Source: Mycobacteriales bacterium
Lineage (GTDB): Bacteria > Actinomycetota > Actinomycetes > DATLTS01
Assembly: GCA_035533475.1 (NCBI GenBank)
Contig: DATLTS010000025.1
Coordinates: 62,001 to 126,000, forward strand
Length of the DNA stretch: 64,000 bases
Direction of reading: 5' to 3'
Each line of letters starts with the position of its first letter. The stretch's first letter is position 1. Positions 53,841 through 64,000 of the stretch are shown in pieces. The translations under genes were made by a program, and so were the position numbers. The notes beneath the pieces are model-generated. The model was given only the letters and a program-made list of their open reading frames with translations, was not told where the DNA came from and did no database searches.

Positions 53841-53874
53841 CCACCAGACTCGAACATATGTTCGAATCTGGTGG
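53841..53874. promoter_or_regulatory. LexA (SOS) box
   Basis: TCGAACATATGTTCGA at 53850-53865 is a perfect actinobacterial and Gram-positive LexA operator (TCGAAC-N4-GTTCGA). The symmetry extends to 34 bp (53841-53874) with one mismatched pair. It is 104 bp before the DUF6504 start and 57 bp before the divergent PAP2 start. It most likely controls the DUF6504-HEPN-dnaE2-methyltransferase-dinB unit and perhaps both directions. Confidence 0.92.
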
Positions 53875-53921
53875 AACACTAACCCGGGGTGGCCGGTTCG
53901 TCAACGAATCAAGGAGCACCT

Positions 53922-54572
53922 GTGGGTATCGCGTCCGGAACCCAGCCCGCCCCTCCCGCCCACCTGAACACGACCTGGTACCTGGACCTCAACGACATCG
54001 CCCGGCACTCGTCGTGGGCCCATGGCTTCATGTCGGCCTACGCCCTCTACGGTGGCCTGCTGGCGCTCGCCCTGCTCACCGTGCTCGGCTGGTGGTTGGC
54101 CCGATCCCGGCCCGAGGCGCCGGCCACGGTCGCCGCGGTCGTGTGGGCCGGCGGTGCCGTCGTCATCGCCCTGGGCCTGAACCAGATCGTGTCCCACGCG
54201 GTGGCCGAGGCCCGGCCGTACGCGGTGCTGCCGGGCGTCGAGGTCCTGGTGGCCAAGGCCCACGACTTTTCCTTCCCCAGCGACCACGCCACGATGGCCG
54301 GCGCCTTCATCGTCGGCCTGTTCCTGTTCGACCGGCGCTACGGACTCGTCGCGTTGCTCCTCGGGCTGCTCCTCGGCTTCTCCCGGGTCTACGTCGGCGC
54401 GCACTACCCCGGTGACGTCGTCGCGGGATTCCTGTTGGGCGGCGCCGTAGCCGGGCTCGGCTACCTCGCGATCGTCCCGCCGCTCCGCGGGCTCACCAGC
54501 CGGCTCGCCACGACCCCGTTGCGACTGCTCGTCCAGTCCGCGCCGGCGCCGGCCCCGCGTCCCGAGCCGTGA
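53922..54572 (+). CDS. PAP2-family membrane phosphatase
   Basis: A 216-residue membrane phosphatase with about five helices. The three motifs are AEARPYAVLPG, FSFPSDHATMAGAF (PSDHA) and FSRVYVGAHYPGDVVAGF (catalytic His region). Homologues dephosphorylate undecaprenyl or other lipid pyrophosphates, or phosphatidate. GTG 53922 is chosen since AAGGAG is 5 bp upstream; another GTG at 53889 is possible. It is divergent from the SOS operon across the LexA palindrome and overlaps ybaK by 4 bp. Confidence 0.9.
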   Translation: MGIASGTQPAPPAHLNTTWYLDLNDIARHSSWAHGFMSAYALYGGLLALALLTVLGWWLARSRPEAPATVAAVVWAGGAVVIALGLNQIVSHAVAEARPYAVLPGVEVLVAKAHDFSFPSDHATMAGAFIVGLFLFDRRYGLVALLLGLLLGFSRVYVGAHYPGDVVAGFLLGGAVAGLGYLAIVPPLRGLTSRLATTPLRLLVQSAPAPAPRPEP

Positions 54573-55045
54573 GCGAGTCGGCCCACCCCAACACGGTGCG
54601 CGTCCAGCAGGCGCTGGCCGCGGCCGGCTCGGCGGCGCAGGTCCGCCGGCTGGCCGAATCGACCCGCACCGCGGTCGAGGCGGCCGCGGCCCTCGGCGTC
54701 GGCGTCGGGCAGATCGCCAATTCCCTCGTCTTCGCCGCCGACGGCGAACCGGTTCTCGTCCTCACCAGCGGCGCGCACCGCGCCGACGTCGGCCGGCTGG
54801 CCGAGGTGCTCGGCGCGGCGAAGATCGAGCGGGCGACCCCGGAGCTGGTCCGCACGGCCACCGGATTCCCGATCGGCGGTGTCGCGCCGGTCGGTCATCC
54901 GGCGCCGTTGCGAACCCTGGTCGACACGGCGCTCGCCGCCTATCCGGTCGTGTGGGCCGCCGGCGGGACACCGGACACCGTGTTCTCGACGACCTTCGAC
55001 GAGTTGCTGCGCCTCACCGGCGGGCGGCCGGCCGAGGTGGACTGA
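54569..55045 (+). CDS. YbaK/ProX-family aminoacyl-tRNA deacylase
   Basis: A 158-residue single-domain editing protein. Family features are the helix [45 protein letters not shown], and [22 protein letters not shown] with the conserved Gly-Gly and His loop. Members hydrolyse mischarged tRNA such as Cys- or Ala-tRNA-Pro. GTG start overlaps the PAP2 stop. The last 106 bp are overlapped on the other strand by the extended 3' end of metF. Confidence 0.9.
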   Translation: MSESAHPNTVRVQQALAAAGSAAQVRRLAESTRTAVEAAAALGVGVGQIANSLVFAADGEPVLVLTSGAHRADVGRLAEVLGAAKIERATPELVRTATGFPIGGVAPVGHPAPLRTLVDTALAAYPVVWAAGGTPDTVFSTTFDELLRLTGGRPAEVD

Positions 55046-56010
55046 CCGGCTTCCCGACCGGCTTCCCGACCGGCTTCCCGACCGGCTTCCCGACCGGCCA
55101 GCCCGAGCTGCCGGTAGATCTCCCGGGTGGCGGTCGACCGGTTGAGGGTGATGAAGTGCAGGCCGGGCGCACCCTCGGCCAACAACCGTTGCGACAGCAC
55201 GCTGGCAACCTCGACACCGATTGCCCGGACCGCGCCCGCGTCGTCCTCGACGGCATGCAGCCGCTCGGCGAGGTCGACTGGGAACACCGCCCCGGACAGT
55301 TGCGCGAAGCGCTCGATCTGACCGACGTTGGTCACCGGCATGATCCCGGGAAGGATCGGGATGTCACAGCCGGCCGCGGCCACCCGATCGCGCAACCGCA
55401 GGTAGTCGTCGGCGCGGAAGAACATCTGGGTGATCGCGAAGTCGGCGCCGGCCCGGCACTTCTCGATGAAGTAGCGGACGTCGCTGTCGTGGTCGGGCGA
55501 GCGCGGATGCTTCTCCGGGAAGGCGGCGACCCCGACGCAGAAATCACCCGAGGCGCGAACCAGCCGGACCAGATCGGCGGCGTACTCGAAGCCGTCCGGA
55601 TGGCGGGTCCACTCCCCCTGCGGATCGCCGGGCGGGTCGCCGCGCAGGGCCAGGACGTTGCGAACGCCGGCGCCGGCGTACTGGCCGATCACGTGCCGAA
55701 GCTCGGCAACCGAATGGTCGACCGCGGTGAGATGGCCCACCGGGGTCAGCGTGGTCTCCGCCGCGATCCGCTCGATGACCCGCACCGTCGTGTCCCGGGT
55801 CGATCCGCCGGCACCGTAGGTCACCGAGACGAACGTGGGGCGCAGCGCCTCGAGCTCCCGCAACGCCTGCCACAGCTGACGTTCCCCGTCCTCGGTCTTC
55901 GGCGGGAAGAACTCGAACGAGTACGACCGAGCGCCGCGGGCGAGCAGGTCGCGGATGGTGGGTGCCCGGGCGGCCGGCGCACGCGCGGACGGCGTCGACG
56001 GGGAGGCCAT
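54940..56010 (-). CDS. metF: methylenetetrahydrofolate reductase with C-terminal extension
   Basis: Reduces 5,10-methylene-THF to 5-methyl-THF for methionine synthesis, FAD dependent. The 356-residue protein begins with a low-complexity [15 protein letters not shown] start, then [60 protein letters not shown] and [14 protein letters not shown]. The family normally ends near [16 protein letters not shown] (about 306); here about 50 further residues follow, starting with GREA repeats and encoded antisense to the ybaK 3' end. The extension probably reflects loss of the original stop through repeat expansion. ATG start. Confidence 0.95.
   Translation of the reverse strand: MASPSTPSARAPAARAPTIRDLLARGARSYSFEFFPPKTEDGERQLWQALRELEALRPTFVSVTYGAGGSTRDTTVRVIERIAAETTLTPVGHLTAVDHSVAELRHVIGQYAGAGVRNVLALRGDPPGDPQGEWTRHPDGFEYAADLVRLVRASGDFCVGVAAFPEKHPRSPDHDSDVRYFIEKCRAGADFAITQMFFRADDYLRLRDRVAAAGCDIPILPGIMPVTNVGQIERFAQLSGAVFPVDLAERLHAVEDDAGAVRAIGVEVASVLSQRLLAEGAPGLHFITLNRSTATREIYRQLGLAGREAGREAGREAGREAGQSTSAGRPPVRRSNSSKVVENTVSGVPPAAHTTG
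55044..55091 (-). repeat. 12-bp tandem repeat at the metF 3' end
   Basis: Four perfect copies of GACCGGCTTCCC (forward strand) start within the ybaK stop codon TGA (55043-55045). On the minus strand they encode a run of GREA units after the normal end of MetF. Confidence 0.92.
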
Positions 56011-56015
56011 ACCGG

Positions 56016-57254
56016 TCAGGGTAACCGGGCGATTTCGCCCGGGGCGCCGGCCGCGAGCGTCGGTTCCGGGCCCTCGGCCGCGGGCGAGTCGGCCGCGGGC
56101 TCCGTGCCGGATGCCCGGACCACGAGCAGGCCGCAGGCGACGCCGATCACCGCGGCGGCCACCAGGTAACCGGACCGAGGTCCGAGCACCTGCACGGCGG
56201 CGCCCCCGGCCGCGGACCCGGCCGCCCCCCCGATGAGGAACGCCGAGCTCAACCAGCCGAACGCCTCGGTCTGCCGGCCGGCCGGCGCAGCGGCGGCGAC
56301 CAGCGCGTAGAGGGCGCCGAAGGTGGGCGCGATCACCACCCCGGCGAGGAAGACCAGGGCGCCCAGGGGCACCAGCCCGGTGGCCAACGCCGGCAGCGCC
56401 GTTCCCACGCTCAGCGCCGCCGTCAGCGCGGCCAGCCGGCCGACCGGACGGATCGACCGGGCCGCTCGGGTCCCCCAGAGCAGACCGCCGGCCATCGAGC
56501 CGAGGCTCCACACGGTGAGCTCGACGCCGGCGGCGGCGGCGGCGCGATGCGCCGAGGTGAATGCGACGGTGGACAGCTCGAACACCGCGAACGCCGCGAT
56601 GACGAGCCCCGCGACGGCCAGCATGGTCGCCGGGACGGGTGGCCGGTGCCCGGTCACGGCCGCCGTCCGGCGGACCGGCGGGAGCCGGGTGGCCGGATGC
56701 GCGGTGAAGGCCAGCACGCCGACGGCCATGAAGACCCCACTGGTCACCAGCGCGACCCGCGGGCTGGACACCGCGGTCAGCAACGCGACCAGGGACGGGC
56801 CGACCGTGAACGGCAACTCCGCCATGGTGGCCTCCAGGGCGAACACCCCGGCCCGCAGGTCCGGCGGCAGGATCTGACCCCACAGCGACCGGGTGGAGGA
56901 GATGATCGGCGGCGAGGCCAGCCCCGCGCACAGGGCGCAGGCGGCCATCGCCAGCGGTTGGTCGAGCGAGGCCAGCGTCCCGATCAGCGCCGCCTGTGCC
57001 AACGCGGCCGGCCGGAGCACCCGGTAGCGACCGAACCGGTCGACGGCCCGACCCATGAGCGGGCCGGCGAGGGCGGCGCCGGCGACGAAGGCGGAGGCCA
57101 CCGCGCCGGCCCGCGTGTAGGACCCGGTGCGGGTGACGATCAGCACGATCGCCAGTGAGGTCATCCCGGACGGCAACCGGGCCACGACCGAGGTGGTCAT
57201 CAGGTAGCCGATCGGCCTGGTCCGCAGCAGCACGGCGTACCGGCGCAGGCTCAC
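56016..57254 (-). CDS. major facilitator superfamily transporter
   Basis: A 412-residue 12-helix transporter. The loop [22 protein letters not shown] after helix 2 is the MFS signature region, and the second half repeats the pattern ([20 protein letters not shown]). The substrate is unknown; drug or metabolite efflux is the common guess. GTG 57254 is selected, with GGAGG 9 bp upstream; ATG 57263 abuts the same GGAGG and is less likely. It ends 5 bp before metF. Confidence 0.88.
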   Translation of the reverse strand: MSLRRYAVLLRTRPIGYLMTTSVVARLPSGMTSLAIVLIVTRTGSYTRAGAVASAFVAGAALAGPLMGRAVDRFGRYRVLRPAALAQAALIGTLASLDQPLAMAACALCAGLASPPIISSTRSLWGQILPPDLRAGVFALEATMAELPFTVGPSLVALLTAVSSPRVALVTSGVFMAVGVLAFTAHPATRLPPVRRTAAVTGHRPPVPATMLAVAGLVIAAFAVFELSTVAFTSAHRAAAAAGVELTVWSLGSMAGGLLWGTRAARSIRPVGRLAALTAALSVGTALPALATGLVPLGALVFLAGVVIAPTFGALYALVAAAAPAGRQTEAFGWLSSAFLIGGAAGSAAGGAAVQVLGPRSGYLVAAAVIGVACGLLVVRASGTEPAADSPAAEGPEPTLAAGAPGEIARLP

Positions 57255-57307
57255 ACCTGCCATCCTCCGGCACCTGTCCAGCGCCAATCCGCGCTTCGGG
57301 CAGGGCC

Positions 57308-58324
57308 TCAGCTCTCCCGGGCCGTGACGAACCGGGCCAGCTCGACGAGATCGTCCCGAACCGCCGCGGGCAGGGTGACCCGGTCGAGGCTGGCCAGGGC
57401 CTCGGCGAGTTGGCGCTCCGCCTCGCGAACCGCCCACTCGCGACCACCGGCCGCTTCCACGAGTTTGGCCGCGAGCACCACGTCCTCCTCGTCGCGGAGG
57501 CCACCCGGGGCGAGCAGCTCGGCCAGCCGGGTGGCATGCGGGGACTCGGCGCGCAGCGCGGCCACGATCGGGGCGCTCTTCTTGTTCGCCCGCAGGTCGG
57601 CGAGCACCGGCTTGCCGGTCACCCGCGGGCTCCCCCAGATCCCGAGCAGATCGTCGACGAGCTGGAAGGCCAGGCCGAGATGTGCGCCGAAGTCGGCGAG
57701 CGCCGCGGCGAGCGCCCCCGGACCGCCGACGGCGATCGCGCCGATCGAAGCGGCGCAGGCGAGCAGCGCCGAGGTCTTCCCGGCCGCCATCGCGAGCCAT
57801 TCGGTGACCGTGACGTCGAGTCGCCGCTCGAAGCGAACGTCCTCGATCTGGCCGCCGATGAGCTGTTGGACCGCGGCCGTCAGCGAGCGCAGTTCCCAGC
57901 GCTCCCCCGGAGCGGATGCCTCGAGCAGCAGGTCGGTGGCCAGCGCCAGCAGGGCATCGCCGGCCAGCACGGCATGCGGGATCCCGAACACCGCCCAGGC
58001 GGTCGGCCGGTGGCGCCGTTCCGCGTCGCCATCCATGAGGTCGTCGTGGAGCAGGGAGAAGTTGTGCACCAGCTCCACCGCGACCGCGGCCGGCACCGCC
58101 CGCTCGATCGGACCGTCCGCGGCAGCGGCCGAAAGCAACACCAGCGCGGGCCGGAGCAGTTTGCCGCCGCCGCCGCCCCGGTCCGCCCCGTCGGCGTCGA
58201 CCCACCCGAAGTGGTAGTCGGCCACCAGCCGCAATGGCGGAACGAGCCGGTCCACGGCGGAACGAATATGCGGCTCAACGAGGGTTCTTGCCCGGCTGAC
58301 CGCCTGCGGCGACGGGGGCGTCAC
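57308..58324 (-). CDS. polyprenyl diphosphate synthase
   Basis: Condenses isopentenyl diphosphate units on allylic diphosphates, probably giving geranylgeranyl or longer chains for menaquinone or carotenoids. The 338-residue protein has [13 protein letters not shown], the first Asp-rich motif [18 protein letters not shown] and the second, [13 protein letters not shown], plus [16 protein letters not shown]. The DDLLGIWG form is the one seen in actinobacterial IdsA-type enzymes. GTG start. It neighbours metF and an Rv2175c-like gene as in mycobacteria. Confidence 0.94.
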   Translation of the reverse strand: MTPPSPQAVSRARTLVEPHIRSAVDRLVPPLRLVADYHFGWVDADGADRGGGGGKLLRPALVLLSAAAADGPIERAVPAAVAVELVHNFSLLHDDLMDGDAERRHRPTAWAVFGIPHAVLAGDALLALATDLLLEASAPGERWELRSLTAAVQQLIGGQIEDVRFERRLDVTVTEWLAMAAGKTSALLACAASIGAIAVGGPGALAAALADFGAHLGLAFQLVDDLLGIWGSPRVTGKPVLADLRANKKSAPIVAALRAESPHATRLAELLAPGGLRDEEDVVLAAKLVEAAGGREWAVREAERQLAEALASLDRVTLPAAVRDDLVELARFVTARES

Positions 58325-58369
58325 CCGTGCATCACCACATGCGGATCCTGTCCGGCCGGTATCCGCAGG

Positions 58370-59011
58370 TCAACCGCGGAGCCGGGCGGCCAGCCCGCGG
58401 GCCGCCGCCTCCGGGTCGGGCGCCTCGGTGAGGGCGCGGACGACGACGACCCGGCGAGCGCCGGCGTCGAGCACCCGATCCAGCGTCGTCGCGTCGATGC
58501 CGCCGATGGCGAACCACGGCATCCCGCCACGGAGTGCCGCGTGCCGGACCAGCCCGAGCCCGGCCGCGGGACGTCCGGGCTTGGTGGGTGTGGGCCAGGT
58601 GGGGCCGGCGCAGAAGTAGTCCAGGTCGGCGCGCGCCGCGGCCGCGTCCACCTGGCCCGGATCATGCGTGGACAAGCCGAGCAGGATCTCGTCGCCGAGC
58701 ATTTCCCGGGCGGCGGCGACCGGGAGGTCGCCCTGGCCCAGATGGAGGATGTCCGGGCGCACGACCCGGGCGATGTCCGCCCGGTCGTTCACCGCGACCA
58801 GCGCGCCGTGCCGGTGCGCGGCGTCGGCCACCACTTCGCACAGGGCGATCTCCTCGCTTGCCTCGAGCCCCTTCTCGCGGAGTTGCACCACGTCCACCCC
58901 GCCGGTGAGAACCGCGTCGAGGAAGTCGGCCAGGTCGCCCTCGCGGCGCCGCGCGCCGGTGCACAGGTACAGCCGGGCGTCGGCCAACCGGTCGCGACCC
59001 ACGCCGGTCAA
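58370..59011 (-). CDS. thiE: thiamine-phosphate synthase
   Basis: Couples HMP-PP and thiazole phosphate to thiamine phosphate. The 213-residue barrel has [91 protein letters not shown] and [29 protein letters not shown]. Starts TTG 59011 (4-bp TTGA overlap with the upstream gene) and GTG 59002 are both possible. It is on the opposite strand from thiO-thiS-thiG and not behind the TPP riboswitch. Confidence 0.94.
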   Translation of the reverse strand: MTGVGRDRLADARLYLCTGARRREGDLADFLDAVLTGGVDVVQLREKGLEASEEIALCEVVADAAHRHGALVAVNDRADIARVVRPDILHLGQGDLPVAAAREMLGDEILLGLSTHDPGQVDAAAARADLDYFCAGPTWPTPTKPGRPAAGLGLVRHAALRGGMPWFAIGGIDATTLDRVLDAGARRVVVVRALTEAPDPEAAARGLAARLRG

Positions 59012-59352
59012 AAGGCCAGGGCCTGCGCCCGGCGGCGCACCTCGCGCCGCCGCCCGGCGGCCAGCGCCTCGACCGGGGTTCCGGGCAGCGTCGGATCGAC
59101 CGTGAACAACCAGCGAACCGCTTCCTCGGCTCCGTAGCCGCAGTCCCGCAGCAGGCTGAGCGTGCCGGGCAGCGCGGGGAGCACGGTGCCGTCCCGGATG
59201 AACGACGCCGGCACGCGCAGCACGGCCGGGTCGCCGCACCGGAGCGCGACCAGGCGACCGTCCCGGATCCACTGCCGCACTCGAGTGATCGGCTCGCCGA
59301 CCTGTTCGGCGACGTCCGGCAGGGTGAGCCACCCGTCGACCAGATCGTCCAC
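59008..59352 (-). CDS. Rv2175c-like winged-helix DNA-binding protein
   Basis: A 114-residue protein of the Rv2175c family, a kinase (PknL) substrate with DNA binding in M. tuberculosis. It has [32 protein letters not shown] (helix-turn-helix, about 6-38), a wing region and [32 protein letters not shown] start. No kinase gene is adjacent here. It overlaps thiE by 4 bp, so the two are co-translated. Confidence 0.9.
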   Translation of the reverse strand: MDDLVDGWLTLPDVAEQVGEPITRVRQWIRDGRLVALRCGDPAVLRVPASFIRDGTVLPALPGTLSLLRDCGYGAEEAVRWLFTVDPTLPGTPVEALAAGRRREVRRRAQALAF

Positions 59353-59364
59353 GCCGCCAGGGTG

Positions 59365-60345
59365 TCAGACCCGGGTTCCGCCCGTCACGGACTCCCGGCA
59401 CCGGTCGAGGACCGCGGCCACCGCCCGGGACTCGGCGAGGGTCACCAGCGGGGCCGGACCGCCGCGGATCGCGGCGGACACGTCTTCGACCATCAGGCGG
59501 TAGGCGTCGACAGCCGGGACGCCGATCCGCTCGGTGCCGGCCTCGCTGGACACCGAAAGCTCGGTGACGTCGTGGCGCCACGACGTGAAGGGCGCGTCGC
59601 GCAGTTCGATCCGACCCGAGTCGCCCTCGATGCGGATCCACTGCCCGGCGGCCTCGTCGAGTCCGGCCCGGACCTCGGCCACCCCGGCGTCGAACGTAAG
59701 CACGGCCTCGGTCGCGAGATCGACCCCGGTCGGGCCGAACCGGGCGCGCGCGACGACGTCGCGTACCGGTGCCCAGCCGAACGCCCAGAGCGCCGCGGAC
59801 ACCGCATAGCAACCCACGTCGTACAGGGCCCCCCCACCCCGGGCCGGGTCCAGCCGGTAGTTGCCGTCCGGAACGCCGGCGAAGCCGAAGCCGGCGCTCA
59901 CCCGGCGCACCTCGCCGAGGACGCCGTCGGCGAGCAGCCGCTGGGCCAGCCGGATCCGCGGGTGCCACCGGTACCAGGAGGCCTCGACCAGCAGCCGTCC
60001 CGCGGCGGTCGACGCGGCGGACATCCGGTCGACTTCGGCGGCGGTGAGGCCTAGCGGCTTCTCGCACAGCACGTGCTTGCCGGCCTCCAACGCCGCCACC
60101 GTCACCGGGCAGTGCGCGTCGTTGGCCAGGCAGATGTAGACGGCCTCGACCGCGGGCTCGGCGAGCAGCTCGGCGTAGCTGCGGTGCACCCGGCGCGGGC
60201 GCAGGGCTCGGGCCCGCGATTCGTCCCGGGCGGCGACGGCGAACAGCTCCGCCCCACCGGCCGCGCGCACGGCGCCCGCCAGCGCCCGGGCCGCGATCCA
60301 TCCGGCGCCCAGGAACCCCCAGCGGACCGGTTCGGGGGGGCTCAC
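59365..60345 (-). CDS. Gfo/Idh/MocA-family oxidoreductase
   Basis: A 326-residue NAD(P)-dependent sugar dehydrogenase-like enzyme. The Rossmann start is [19 protein letters not shown] (about 8), the EKP motif is [21 protein letters not shown] (about 95) and the catalytic region is [20 protein letters not shown] (about 175). GTG 60345 overlaps the stop of the next oxidoreductase gene by 4 bp, so the two form a pair. The substrate, probably a sugar or inositol derivative, is unknown. Confidence 0.9.
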   Translation of the reverse strand: MSPPEPVRWGFLGAGWIAARALAGAVRAAGGAELFAVAARDESRARALRPRRVHRSYAELLAEPAVEAVYICLANDAHCPVTVAALEAGKHVLCEKPLGLTAAEVDRMSAASTAAGRLLVEASWYRWHPRIRLAQRLLADGVLGEVRRVSAGFGFAGVPDGNYRLDPARGGGALYDVGCYAVSAALWAFGWAPVRDVVARARFGPTGVDLATEAVLTFDAGVAEVRAGLDEAAGQWIRIEGDSGRIELRDAPFTSWRHDVTELSVSSEAGTERIGVPAVDAYRLMVEDVSAAIRGGPAPLVTLAESRAVAAVLDRCRESVTGGTRV

Positions 60346-61961
60346 TCGACCGGAGTCACCGGCCGGCCACCCGCCCGCGCCGACGCGGTCGCCGCCGCCA
60401 TCACCGCGACGCCCCGCCGGGACCCGGGCGCCGTCACCGACATCGGCCAACCGGTGAGCAGCCACTCGGCGAGCTCGGTGTGGAACGGCGCCGGCGCCAC
60501 GGTGGGCAGGGCGACCGTGGCCCGCGAACCGTCCGGCTCGTGCACCGCGAGGTCGGCCGGGCTCTCGGCCAGTGTCAACGGGTCTTCGTCGAGGTTGCCG
60601 AGAGCGTCCCGCCCGAGCACCCGCTCGGCCCGCCACGAGCCGACGACCGCGCCGCCGGTGCCGAGCACGTACCACTTCGGCTTGACCGCGGCGGCGAGGT
60701 GGGAGTGGACGAACTCCGCGTCCAACCCGTCCGCGAAGCGGACGCCGACCCGGGAGTGGTCCGCGTTCGTGACGTCGAGCCAGTGCCGCTTGTGCTCGGT
60801 GGCGGTGACGAAGTCGATCGGGCCGGGAAACAGGTCGAGCATCCAGTCGAGGTAGTGCGATCCCCAGTCGTAGATCGCGCCTCCGCTGACCCGGGCGTCG
60901 GAGTGCCAGTAGTTGCACGGGTGGCCGTACCCGCCGACGAACGACTCGTAATGGAACACCGCCCCGATCCGCCCGGAACGGAGCACCCGCTTGAGCGCGA
61001 GGTAGTCCCGGTCCCATCGGCGGTTCTGGTACACGGTCACGGCGCGGCCGGCGCGTTCGGCGGCGCAGATCACCGCGTCGGCGTCCGCGACGCTGATCGA
61101 GAACGGCTTCTCGACGACGACGTGCCGCCCGGACTCGAGCGCCCGGATCGCCCAGTCGGCGTGGCTGTCCGGGGGGGTCGAGACGACTACCAGGTCGACG
61201 TCGGGCCGGTCCAGCAGCTCGTCCGCCGACCCGCATACCGCCGCGTGCCCCCGGGCGGCGTCGAGGCGCGCCGGGTTGCTGTCGCAGATCACGCTGAGCT
61301 CGAGACCGGCCACGGTCCGCAGGGCCCGAACGTGCTCCGCCGCGATCGCGCCGAAACCGAGCATCCCGACCCGGATCGGCGCCCGCTCGTCGCGGCCGAG
61401 CGCTTGGCGCACCCAGCGGTGCACCAGCAGCTGGAAGCCCGGATCGGCCACGGTCGCGGCGACGGTGCCGATCGAGCAGACTCCGACCGTTGCGCGCAAG
61501 GTCAGGATCGGCGTCGCATGCAACCCGAGGTGCGCGGCGAGCAGCACGTCGACGTCGTCGAGGGTCTTGTCCACCACGAGCAGGCCCTCGGTCACCAGCA
61601 GCTCGCCGGGGAGACGCCGGCACAGCTCGGTCCCGGCCGGGCCCGGCGTGACCCGGACCTCGTGCGCCGGCGTGCGGCCGCCGAGGTGCAGCCCGGCCCG
61701 CTCGAGCAGCACGGAGGAGTCGGACAGCCCGTCCACCGTCGGACCGGCGAGGAGCACCGGATGCCCACTGGCCGCCCGGTCGGCGAGCGCCGCCTCGAGC
61801 GAGGCCCCGAGCGGGCGGTCACAGAACACCAGCGTGAGCTCCGCATCGGCCGGCCAGGCCAGGACGCGGTGCCCGGCGGCCCGGAGCCGGTCGGCGAGAC
61901 CCTCGACGGCGGCGCGCAGCTGCGGGTCGGCGAGGTCGGCGACCAGGGCGAGACGATCCAT
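60342..61961 (-). CDS. ThuA-like N-terminal domain fused to a Gfo/Idh/MocA oxidoreductase
   Basis: A 539-residue two-domain protein. Residues about 1-190 form a domain whose end, [32 protein letters not shown], resembles the end of ThuA/trehalose-utilisation domains. From about 195 a complete oxidoreductase follows: [55 protein letters not shown] and [24 protein letters not shown] 61961 is preferred; GTG 61964 is next to it. It heads a two-gene operon divergent from thiO. The ThuA assignment is inferred from weak similarity. Confidence 0.85.
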   Translation of the reverse strand: MDRLALVADLADPQLRAAVEGLADRLRAAGHRVLAWPADAELTLVFCDRPLGASLEAALADRAASGHPVLLAGPTVDGLSDSSVLLERAGLHLGGRTPAHEVRVTPGPAGTELCRRLPGELLVTEGLLVVDKTLDDVDVLLAAHLGLHATPILTLRATVGVCSIGTVAATVADPGFQLLVHRWVRQALGRDERAPIRVGMLGFGAIAAEHVRALRTVAGLELSVICDSNPARLDAARGHAAVCGSADELLDRPDVDLVVVSTPPDSHADWAIRALESGRHVVVEKPFSISVADADAVICAAERAGRAVTVYQNRRWDRDYLALKRVLRSGRIGAVFHYESFVGGYGHPCNYWHSDARVSGGAIYDWGSHYLDWMLDLFPGPIDFVTATEHKRHWLDVTNADHSRVGVRFADGLDAEFVHSHLAAAVKPKWYVLGTGGAVVGSWRAERVLGRDALGNLDEDPLTLAESPADLAVHEPDGSRATVALPTVAPAPFHTELAEWLLTGWPMSVTAPGSRRGVAVMAAATASARAGGRPVTPVE

Positions 61962-62008
61962 CACGCCAACAGTAATCGGCCCCCCGGCGAGCGTAGGCTG
62001 GGAGTCGC

Positions 62009-62097
62009 ACGGGAGCCCGGTGCCATCGGGCTGAGAGGGCGGGCTTGCGAGCCCCCGACCGTCAGACCTGATCCGGGTAATGCCGGCGCAGGGAGGG
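62009..62097 (+). ncRNA. TPP riboswitch
   Basis: Thiamine pyrophosphate-sensing element of the thiO-thiS-thiG operon. The conserved P2/P3 side CTGAGAGGG (62031-62039) and the other side, ACCTGATCCGGGTAATGCCGGCG (62066-62088), are both intact, with GGGAGCCCGG at the 5' end and GCGCAGGGAGGG at the 3' end. No U-tract terminator is seen before thiO, so it may block translation initiation; the mechanism is inferred. Confidence 0.96.
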
Positions 62098-62129
62098 TCG
62101 TCGATCGCCGCGTCGTGAGGAGTCCCCGG

Positions 62130-64000
<1,871 letters not shown>

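Noticed and set aside
53747-53857. ATG at 53857 as the DUF6504 start
   Set aside because: It lies within the LexA palindrome and would add 37 residues unlike the family; GTG 53746 has a good Shine-Dalgarno.
55043-55098. 12-bp tandem repeats as a possible CRISPR or origin iteron array
   Set aside because: No spacers; units are directly adjacent and in frame with MetF.

Overview
This window is chromosomal housekeeping DNA from a high-GC actinobacterium. The evidence is the gene order of the actinobacterial division and cell-wall (dcw) cluster, Wag31/DivIVA and SepF downstream of ftsZ, a MurE with the meso-diaminopimelate motif, families largely confined to actinobacteria (DUF3040, DUF6504, SAV_6107-type, Rv2175c-type), GTG/TTG starts, an ileS T-box of the actinobacterial kind and an actinobacterial-type LexA palindrome. 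The genus cannot be resolved by eye. No tRNA, rRNA, insertion sequence, prophage or CRISPR array was found.

Layout: (1) 1-8.3 kb, minus strand: his operon hisD-C-B-H-A-F, then (past a plus-strand membrane hydrolase gene) hisI and the start of trpE. (2) 8.4-11.5 kb: a membrane protein, an ABC-2 exporter pair and a polysaccharide deacetylase. (3) 11.5-18.1 kb, minus: dnaE1, an unknown protein, an RluD-type pseudouridine synthase, lspA and a TraR/DksA-type protein with a Lys/Ala/Pro repeat arm. (4) 18.2-22.2 kb, plus: T-box leader, ileS and a small unknown gene. (5) 22.2-41.9 kb, minus: the dcw cluster. In transcription order it runs mraZ, rsmH, ftsL, ftsI, murE, murF, mraY, murD, ftsW, murG, murC, murB, ftsZ, pgeF, yggS, sepF, yggT, wag31, and then a membrane protein with duplicated Cys motifs. 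Most junctions are 4-bp stop/start overlaps, so the cluster is tightly coupled. There is no ftsQ in its usual slot between murC/murB and ftsZ. (6) 42.3-46.9 kb, plus: moxR, DUF58 and tgpA-like transglutaminase genes. (7) 46.9-53.9 kb, minus: DUF3040, then a likely SOS mutagenesis operon (DUF6504, HEPN-like, dnaE2, methyltransferase, dinB) headed by a perfect LexA-type palindrome. (8) 53.9-64 kb: PAP2 phosphatase and ybaK (plus); metF, an MFS transporter, a polyprenyl diphosphate synthase, an Rv2175c-like gene and thiE (minus); two Gfo/Idh oxidoreductases (minus); then a TPP riboswitch and thiO-thiS-thiG (plus, thiG cut by the window edge).

Most genes are ordinary in function. The points of interest are regulatory and architectural. 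They include a translational-type T-box with a visible specifier and a possible RBS sequestrator, MraZ-type repeats lying inside the mraZ promoter, and a structured leader before rsmH. The LexA palindrome sits between the mutagenesis operon and a PAP2 gene. ftsQ is missing, metF has a repeat-derived C-terminal extension encoded antisense to ybaK, and one membrane protein has been built by several internal duplications. There is also a membrane-anchored alpha/beta-hydrolase inside the his locus and a ThuA-like/oxidoreductase fusion. No convincing wholly new system was seen.
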